Shown: piece by piece, positions 56,603-64,000 of the stretch
Layout of the letters: each line of letters starts with the position of its first letter
How positions within the stretch are numbered: the first letter of the stretch is position 1
Assembly: GCA_009760885.1 (NCBI GenBank)
Contig: CM019701.1
Coordinates: 16,745,975 to 16,809,974 of the forward strand
Length of the DNA stretch: 64,000 bases
Direction of reading: 5' to 3'
Source: Achatina immaculata
Lineage: Eukaryota > Mollusca > Gastropoda > Stylommatophora > Achatinidae
Made by a program: the position numbers and the translations under genes
Notes under the pieces: model-generated
The model's input: only the letters and a program-made list of their open reading frames with translations
Told to the model about the DNA's origin: nothing
The model's database searches: none

Positions 56603-56930
56603 CATACATGCATACATATATTCATATACATACATACACGTTATTCCATACATACACACATACATACATAATACATACAGGTAAATATACACATACATAC
56701 ATAATACATACAGGTAAATATACACATACATACAGAATACATACATACACGTACATACATAAATACACAGATACATACATTCATATACATATATACACGT
56801 TTATACACGTTTCTACACACATACATGCATACACACATACATACATAATACATACATGTACATTCATACATGTACAGAATACATACATACATACATACAT
56901 AATACATACATACACCCATACGAGTAGATC
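55625..56930. repeat. (ACAT)n-rich satellite, ~1.3 kb
   Basis: Imperfect ACAT/ATAC tetranucleotides with interspersed ACGT and TATA. A ~160-bp block at 56140-56270 recurs at 56290-56425. Long frames encode only Y/I/H/T or M/Y/V/C repeats. Confidence 0.95.
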
Positions 56931-57235
56931 CTTGCACATGAATGTGACCTATATTTTCTTCACTACAAGATAATGAAATATAACTCTAGCCCACGTGACC
57001 TGTTCGTCTCACTAAATTTATACTTTTGACCTGGAAAAGTTGAGATAAATTGAAAACTTTCCTGGCTTTTCGCCGTTTTTAACATTCGCCGACTGACCTT
57101 GATCTCTGAAAGTTTTGTTATTTTCTTACTTCTGTTAAAATTCTGAACGTTCGAAAAGAAATGTTAGTTCATGTGGATTCTAACAAACAGCCAAGATGGA
57201 TATAAGGTCTTCGAGAAATTTTTATGTGGAACATA
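56931..57235. other. No gene seen
   Basis: Non-repetitive; no supported coding or RNA feature. Confidence 0.5.
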
Positions 57236-57244
57236 TCATGTTTT

Positions 57245-57415
57245 TACGATTTGTCAGTGTTATATCAAAATGTTACATCAAAGTGTTACATCAACTTATT
57301 ACATCAAAGTATTATATCAAAGTGTTATATGAAAATGTTACATCAAAGTCTTACATCAAAATGTTACATCAAAATGTTATATCAAAATGTTACACCAGCT
57401 TGTTACATCAAAGTT
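57245..57415. repeat. ~13-bp repeat
   Basis: Units of atcaaagtgttac/atcaaaatgttac, about 13 copies. Confidence 0.9.
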
Positions 57416-57487
57416 TACTGGAGAACTGTAGAGAAAATAATCTAGATGTGTGAGAAATAAAAAGAAGAGACAAGGGTTTGTGAATGC

Positions 57488-57960
57488 AACTCTTGAAGCA
57501 AACCTTAACAGCAACTGTCTAGTCGCAAAAGACAAGGAAGTAAACCTTAACAGCAACTGTCTAGTCGCAAAAGACAAGGAAGTAAACCTTAACAGCAATT
57601 GTCTAGTCACAACAAGACAAGGAAGTAAACCTTAACAGCAATTGTCTAGTCACAACAAGACAAGGAAGTAAACCTTAACAGCAATTGTCTAGTCACAACA
57701 AGACAAGGAAGTAAACCTTAACAGCAATTGTCTAGTCACAACAAGACAAGGAAGTAAACCTTAACAGCAATTGTCTAGTCACAACAAGACAAGGAAGTAA
57801 ACCTTAACAGCAACTGTCTAGTCACAACAAGACAAGGAAGTAAACCTTAACAGCAACTGTCTAGTCACAACAAGACAAGGAAGTAAACCTTAACAGCAAT
57901 TGTCTAGTCGCAAAAGACAAGGAAGCAAACCTTAACATCAATTGTCTAGTCACAACAAGA
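57488..57960. repeat. 41/43-bp minisatellite, ~11 units
   Basis: Units of aaccttaacagcaattgtct plus agtcacaacaagacaaggaagta. The last two units recur at 59372-59445 because they are part of the 1485-bp tandem unit. Confidence 0.95.
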
Positions 57961-59371
57961 CACGACACTTTTGATGCACTCATGAAAAATCTTCCTTGCT
58001 AGATTTGTTCTTAATCTTGAGTGCTAGATAATAAGAAAACTATGTAGTATTTTTTATATACTGCTCAACAAAACAAAAGAAACGCAACAAATACAATGTT
58101 AAGATTTCAACTGAAGTTTGATGTTCAGACAAGGCCAAATATTGCCTGAAACGTTCAATTGGACATCAACTTCACGTGCTGACCTGAATTGTACTCAGTA
58201 GATGATTCATGAGCACGGAAAAGCGACACTAATCAAAACAGCATTTCTGACGACAACTCATGACAGATTCACGAGAATCCCGTGAAACTTACTGAACACA
58301 AAACTCACCGACCATGTTATTGAATGCCTATAAAAGACTGACGCTCCTTGAATCAATTCATTTGAAAATTCAATGCGCAATTATGGCTCATCACACTACA
58401 GAACGATTCATCATCATTGGATGTTTACAGACTGGACAGTCACAAAGTGCAGTGGCCAGACAATTTAATGTGGTTAGAAGCACCATTAGTCACCTTTGGA
58501 GACGATTTCAAGAAACTGGCTCAGTTGCAGACCGGCCGCGCAGTGGATGACCCATAGTCACAACTCCTGCCGAAGACCGCGTCATACGGCAGCGTCACCT
58601 CAGGAATCGATTTGATCTGAGTCCTCAACAGTCCAGTCAATGACAGCAGCTCGTCTAATTTCAGATTAAATGGTCAGGAACCGGCTGCACGACGCTGGTC
58701 TTCGAGCTAGAAGACTCTACAGAGGTCCTGTTCTTACGGACCGGCATCGCCAGAACCGACTGCAGTGGGCGAACCAGCATCGTCAATGGGCCGTTGTGAA
58801 TGACTGGAGAAGGGTTTGGTTTAGTTTCTGCTCCAGCGACATGATAGACGGAGAAGAGTTTACAGCAGAGTTCATGAGCGCTAAGCCCGGAACTGCGTGG
58901 ATAAGGCTCCTCCACATGGTGGTGAAGGTGTACTGGTGTGGGGGACGATCATCTTCATGGGAGGAAGTGACCTGGTGTAAACTGAAGGACGCCTGAATGC
59001 CTAAAGATACGTGGCTGAAATTCTTCGTCCGCACGCCCTTCTACTTCTGGTTGCACCAGGGTCGATTTTTCAGCAGGATAACACTCGACCTCATGTGGCA
59101 CAGCTCACCACCCAGTTCCTTGCTGACAACAACGTCCAGACCATTCTGTGGCCATCCATGTCATCAGACATGAACCCAATAGAAAACTTATGAGATGAAC
59201 TCAACAGACGAGTCCGCCAGCGAGACTTGGCTTGGCGCCAACCAGTTTCTGACATCTGTCTCTTGCACTGCGGGAAGATTGGGCAGCCAATCCACAACAA
59301 CAGATCCAACGGCTAACCGAATCCATGTCAAGGAGATGTCGTTCTCTGATACAGGCCAGAGAAGGCCATAA
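57887..59371. repeat. 1485-bp tandem unit, copy 1
   Basis: Starts in the last units of the 43-bp array and ends inside the Tc1-like transposase (gagaaggccat). Copy 2 follows immediately at 59372, with no difference seen by eye. Confidence 0.92.
58061..59371 (+). pseudogene. Tc1-like transposon, copy 1, 3'-truncated
   Basis: Left terminal inverted repeat ctgctcaacaaaacaaaaga, then aacgcaacaa, preceded by TA (58059-58060). The transposase pseudogene starts near 58314 (HTH region QSAVARQFNVVRSTISHLWR) and is cut at 59371 by the tandem junction. Defects are as described for copy 2. Confidence 0.9.
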
Positions 59372-60856
59372 ACCTTAACAGCAATTGTCTAGTCGCAAAA
59401 GACAAGGAAGCAAACCTTAACATCAATTGTCTAGTCACAACAAGACACGACACTTTTGATGCACTCATGAAAAATCTTCCTTGCTAGATTTGTTCTTAAT
59501 CTTGAGTGCTAGATAATAAGAAAACTATGTAGTATTTTTTATATACTGCTCAACAAAACAAAAGAAACGCAACAAATACAATGTTAAGATTTCAACTGAA
59601 GTTTGATGTTCAGACAAGGCCAAATATTGCCTGAAACGTTCAATTGGACATCAACTTCACGTGCTGACCTGAATTGTACTCAGTAGATGATTCATGAGCA
59701 CGGAAAAGCGACACTAATCAAAACAGCATTTCTGACGACAACTCATGACAGATTCACGAGAATCCCGTGAAACTTACTGAACACAAAACTCACCGACCAT
59801 GTTATTGAATGCCTATAAAAGACTGACGCTCCTTGAATCAATTCATTTGAAAATTCAATGCGCAATTATGGCTCATCACACTACAGAACGATTCATCATC
59901 ATTGGATGTTTACAGACTGGACAGTCACAAAGTGCAGTGGCCAGACAATTTAATGTGGTTAGAAGCACCATTAGTCACCTTTGGAGACGATTTCAAGAAA
60001 CTGGCTCAGTTGCAGACCGGCCGCGCAGTGGATGACCCATAGTCACAACTCCTGCCGAAGACCGCGTCATACGGCAGCGTCACCTCAGGAATCGATTTGA
60101 TCTGAGTCCTCAACAGTCCAGTCAATGACAGCAGCTCGTCTAATTTCAGATTAAATGGTCAGGAACCGGCTGCACGACGCTGGTCTTCGAGCTAGAAGAC
60201 TCTACAGAGGTCCTGTTCTTACGGACCGGCATCGCCAGAACCGACTGCAGTGGGCGAACCAGCATCGTCAATGGGCCGTTGTGAATGACTGGAGAAGGGT
60301 TTGGTTTAGTTTCTGCTCCAGCGACATGATAGACGGAGAAGAGTTTACAGCAGAGTTCATGAGCGCTAAGCCCGGAACTGCGTGGATAAGGCTCCTCCAC
60401 ATGGTGGTGAAGGTGTACTGGTGTGGGGGACGATCATCTTCATGGGAGGAAGTGACCTGGTGTAAACTGAAGGACGCCTGAATGCCTAAAGATACGTGGC
60501 TGAAATTCTTCGTCCGCACGCCCTTCTACTTCTGGTTGCACCAGGGTCGATTTTTCAGCAGGATAACACTCGACCTCATGTGGCACAGCTCACCACCCAG
60601 TTCCTTGCTGACAACAACGTCCAGACCATTCTGTGGCCATCCATGTCATCAGACATGAACCCAATAGAAAACTTATGAGATGAACTCAACAGACGAGTCC
60701 GCCAGCGAGACTTGGCTTGGCGCCAACCAGTTTCTGACATCTGTCTCTTGCACTGCGGGAAGATTGGGCAGCCAATCCACAACAACAGATCCAACGGCTA
60801 ACCGAATCCATGTCAAGGAGATGTCGTTCTCTGATACAGGCCAGAGAAGGCCATAC
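59372..60856. repeat. 1485-bp tandem unit, copy 2
   Basis: Second copy; at its right edge the transposon continues into its own 3' end rather than returning to the minisatellite. Confidence 0.92.
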
Positions 60857-61055
60857 ATCTTACTGAAACGGAGGCCTCAGTCGCAAAGAATAAAAGTTCA
60901 AACCAAATTTAATGAACATCATTTCATTGTTAAAGTCTTAAAGTTTCTTCATGCCAAGATTGAAACATTAATTCCGTAAAATAAAATTATGATGCAAGTT
61001 TGAAAGTTGGTGTCCATTACGACTACAACAGTGTTGCGTTTCTTTTTTTGAACAG
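59546..61055 (+). mobile_element. Tc1-like transposon, copy 2, full length (1510 bp)
   Basis: Bounded by terminal inverted repeats: left ctgctcaacaaaacaaaaga, right (minus) ctgttcaaaaaaagaaacgc, both continuing aacgcaacA-like and both flanked by TA. The length is normal for Tc1. It is the only copy here with both ends. Confidence 0.92.
59868..60870 (+). pseudogene. Tc1-like transposase pseudogene (copy 2)
   Basis: N-terminal paired HTH: MAHHTTERFIIIGCLQTGQS and VARQFNVVRSTISHLWRRFQ, ending RPRSG then TGA where R (CGA) is expected. Then in shifted frames VRNRLHDAGLRARRLYRGP, NRLQWANQHRQW and WRRVWFS, where the first catalytic DES is disrupted by a frameshift. Next APGSIFQQDNTRPHVA (second Asp) and SSDMNPIENL followed by TGA in place of Trp (third acidic residue Glu, DD34E spacing), then DELNRRVRQRDLAWRQP. 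At least two stops and two frameshifts: non-functional. CGA-to-TGA and TGG-to-TGA changes fit decay by C-to-T mutation. Confidence 0.92.
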
Positions 61056-61239
61056 TATATATTAAACGTATTGGAAGGATACATAATGGGAAAAAGAAAA
61101 AAGGAAGACCGAAACGAAGATGGCTGCAAGACATCGTTGATGATCTGGAAATGGATGCAGCAGCAGCAGGCCATCTTGCTCACAACCGAGAGGCCTACAG
61201 GAGTGCTGTTTGGGAGGCAAAGTTCCGCAATGGACATGC
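61056..61239 (+). pseudogene. RTE-like LINE C-terminal tip (unit 1)
   Basis: Encodes GRIHNG, then PKRRWLQDIVDDLEMDAAAA and GHLAHNREAYRSAVWEAKFR with NGHA at the junction. The A-run in GKRKKGRP is one base short (aaaaaa), shifting the frame relative to the tip at 63902. It is the same family as 40588-40965. Confidence 0.85.
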
Positions 61240-62662
61240 AAAAGACTGACGCTCCTTGAATCAATTCATTTGAAAATTCAATGCGCAATTATGGCTCATC
61301 ACACTACAGAACGATTCATCATCATTGGATGTTTACAGACTGGACAGTCACAAAGTGCAGTGGCCAGACAATTTAATGTGGTTAGAAGCACCATTAGTCA
61401 CCTTTGGAGACGATTTCAAGAAACTGGCTCAGTTGCAGACCGGCCGCGCAGTGGATGACCCATAGTCACAACTCCTGCCGAAGACCGCGTCATACGGCAG
61501 CGTCACCTCAGGAATCGATTTGATCTGAGTCCTCAACAGTCCAGTCAATGACAGCAGCTCGTCTAATTTCAGATTAAATGGTCAGGAACCGGCTGCACGA
61601 CGCTGGTCTTCGAGCTAGAAGACTCTACAGAGGTCCTGTTCTTACGGACCGGCATCGCCAGAACCGACTGCAGTGGGCGAACCAGCATCGTCAATGGGCC
61701 GTTGTGAATGACTGGAGAAGGGTTTGGTTTAGTTTCTGCTCCAGCGACATGATAGACGGAGAAGAGTTTACAGCAGAGTTCATGAGCGCTAAGCCCGGAA
61801 CTGCGTGGATAAGGCTCCTCCACATGGTGGTGAAGGTGTACTGGTGTGGGGGACGATCATCTTCATGGGAGGAAGTGACCTGGTGTAAACTGAAGGACGC
61901 CTGAATGCCTAAAGATACGTGGCTGAAATTCTTCGTCCGCACGCCCTTCTACTTCTGGTTGCACCAGGGTCGATTTTTCAGCAGGATAACACTCGACCTC
62001 ATGTGGCACAGCTCACCACCCAGTTCCTTGCTGACAACAACGTCCAGACCATTCTGTGGCCATCCATGTCATCAGACATGAACCCAATAGAAAACTTATG
62101 AGATGAACTCAACAGACGAGTCCGCCAGCGAGACTTGGCTTGGCGCCAACCAGTTTCTGACATCTGTCTCTTGCACTGCGGGAAGATTGGGCAGCCAATC
62201 CACAACAACAGATCCAACGGCTAACCGAATCCATGTCAAGGAGATGTCGTTCTCTGATACAGGCCAGAGAAGGCCATACATCTTACTGAAACGGAGGCCT
62301 CAGTCGCAAAGAATAAAAGTTCAAACCAAATTTAATGAACATCATTTCATTGTTAAAGTCTTAAAGTTTCTTCATGCCAAGATTGAAACATTAATTCCGT
62401 AAAATAAAATTATGATGCAAGTTTGAAAGTTGGTGTCCATTACGACTACAACAGTGTTGCGTTTCTTTTTTTGAACAGTATATATTAAACGTATTGGAAG
62501 GATACATAATGGGAAAAAGAAAAAAGGAAGACCGAAACGAAGATGGCTGCAAGACATCGTTGATGATCTGGAAATGGATGCAGCAGCAGCAGGCCATCTT
62601 GCTCACAACCGAGAGGCCTACAGGAGTGCTGTTTGGGAGGCAAAGTTCCGCAATGGACATGC
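61240..62662. repeat. 1423-bp composite tandem unit, copy 2
   Basis: No difference from copy 1 was found by eye. It contains a 5'-truncated Tc1-like element (61240-62478, right inverted repeat intact) and the LINE tip (62479-62662). Confidence 0.92.
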
Positions 62663-64000
62663 AAAAGACTGACGCTCCTTGAATCAATTCATTTGAAAAT
62701 TCAATGCGCAATTATGGCTCATCACACTACAGAACGATTCATCATCATTGGATGTTTACAGACTGGACAGTCACAAAGTGCAGTGGCCAGACAATTTAAT
62801 GTGGTTAGAAGCACCATTAGTCACCTTTGGAGACGATTTCAAGAAACTGGCTCAGTTGCAGACCGGCCGCGCAGTGGATGACCCATAGTCACAACTCCTG
62901 CCGAAGACCGCGTCATACGGCAGCGTCACCTCAGGAATCGATTTGATCTGAGTCCTCAACAGTCCAGTCAATGACAGCAGCTCGTCTAATTTCAGATTAA
63001 ATGGTCAGGAACCGGCTGCACGACGCTGGTCTTCGAGCTAGAAGACTCTACAGAGGTCCTGTTCTTACGGACCGGCATCGCCAGAACCGACTGCAGTGGG
63101 CGAACCAGCATCGTCAATGGGCCGTTGTGAATGACTGGAGAAGGGTTTGGTTTAGTTTCTGCTCCAGCGACATGATAGACGGAGAAGAGTTTACAGCAGA
63201 GTTCATGAGCGCTAAGCCCGGAACTGCGTGGATAAGGCTCCTCCACATGGTGGTGAAGGTGTACTGGTGTGGGGGACGATCATCTTCATGGGAGGAAGTG
63301 ACCTGGTGTAAACTGAAGGACGCCTGAATGCCTAAAGATACGTGGCTGAAATTCTTCGTCCGCACGCCCTTCTACTTCTGGTTGCACCAGGGTCGATTTT
63401 TCAGCAGGATAACACTCGACCTCATGTGGCACAGCTCACCACCCAGTTCCTTGCTGACAACAACGTCCAGACCATTCTGTGGCCATCCATGTCATCAGAC
63501 ATGAACCCAATAGAAAACTTATGAGATGAACTCAACAGACGAGTCCGCCAGCGAGACTTGGCTTGGCGCCAACCAGTTTCTGACATCTGTCTCTTGCACT
63601 GCGGGAAGATTGGGCAGCCAATCCACAACAACAGATCCAACGGCTAACCGAATCCATGTCAAGGAGATGTCGTTCTCTGATACAGGCCAGAGAAGGCCAT
63701 ACATCTTACTGAAACGGAGGCCTCAGTCGCAAAGAATAAAAGTTCAAACCAAATTTAATGAACATCATTTCATTGTTAAAGTCTTAAAGTTTCTTCATGC
63801 CAAGATTGAAACATTAATTCCGTAAAATAAAATTATGATGCAAGTTTGAAAGTTGGTGTCCATTACGACTACAACAGTGTTGCGTTTCTTTTTTTGAACA
63901 GTATATATTAAACGTATTGGAAGGATACATAATGGGAAAAAGAAAAAAAGGAAGACCGAAACGAAGATGGCTGCAAGACATCGTTGATGATCTGGAAATG
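62663..64000. repeat. 1423-bp composite tandem unit, copy 3 (runs off the window)
   Basis: Tc1-like part 62663-63901 and LINE tip from 63902. The only difference seen is one extra A in the A-run near 63941-63948 (seven instead of six), which restores the LINE frame GKRKKGRPKRRW. The unit would end near 64085, so the array probably continues. Confidence 0.9.

Larger units (their letters stand above)
59817..61239. repeat. 1423-bp composite tandem unit, copy 1
   Basis: Runs from aaaagactgacg inside the Tc1-like element through its right end plus a 184-bp LINE tip to catgca. It is joined to copy 2 at the same aaaagactgacg sequence, probably through aaaag microhomology. Confidence 0.92.

Noticed and set aside
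55620..56980. Tyr/His/Thr-rich frames of 100-175 codons
   Set aside because: They arise from ACAT-type simple sequence.
58661..63246. 84- and 72-residue minus-strand frames repeated identically four times
   Set aside because: They are shadows of the plus-strand Tc1-like transposase pseudogene, repeated because the unit is duplicated.

Overview
The window is eukaryotic, almost certainly animal, non-coding DNA. It contains no bacterial-style operons, ribosome binding sites, CRISPR array, phage or IS element. Roughly two thirds is tandem repeat (3 bp to 1.5 kb units), and most of the rest is transposable-element debris. The element mix is Penelope-like elements (PLEs) with a GIY-YIG endonuclease, RTE-like and CR1/L2-like LINEs, mariner and Tc1-like DNA transposons, and a tRNA-like SINE. 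This mix plus dense minisatellites fits an invertebrate; a lophotrochozoan such as a mollusc is my guess, and the sequence alone does not prove it.

Layout. 0-8.3 kb: minisatellites of 40, 9, 23 and 27 bp, a diverged U2-snRNA-like sequence (minus strand, ~5.67-5.85 kb) between two related 27-bp arrays, and a GTT-rich array. 8.6-16.3 kb: a decayed PLE terminal repeat, a 2-kb 27/29-bp array with a 605-bp higher-order repeat, an RTE 3' tip, a 2-kb 36-bp array, an inverted pair of SINE copies and a 39-bp array that seems to have grown from the SINE tail. 16.5-20 kb: LINE fragments and CTT/ACT triplet tracts. 21-25.2 kb: a 24-bp array interrupted by an RTE pseudogene and by a PLE remnant with inverted terminal repeats and a 12-bp target duplication. 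25.9-34.3 kb: a ~2.9-kb tandem segmental duplication whose breakpoint lies in a mariner, which sits in a PLE terminal repeat and is itself interrupted by a 771-bp insertion. 34.3-48 kb: long arrays (24 bp, ~50 bp with poly-C, ~10 bp, 44 bp, 31 bp), an RTE 3' fragment, and the only two places that might belong to a host gene (the reading frame at 45.6-46.2 kb and a 46-bp exon-like block at 48.31 kb). 48.6-55.1 kb: two CR1/L2-like LINE copies, one split by a nearly complete 4.3-kb PLE. 55.1-57.9 kb: more arrays. 57.9-64 kb: a Tc1-like transposon amplified with a LINE tip as 1485-bp and 1423-bp tandem units.

No intact, clearly functional host gene is visible. Most long reading frames here exist only because the repeat units lack stop codons. 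The most coherent biological story is layered retroelement and DNA-transposon nesting followed by recent tandem amplification, with a repeated hammerhead-like motif in every PLE terminal repeat.
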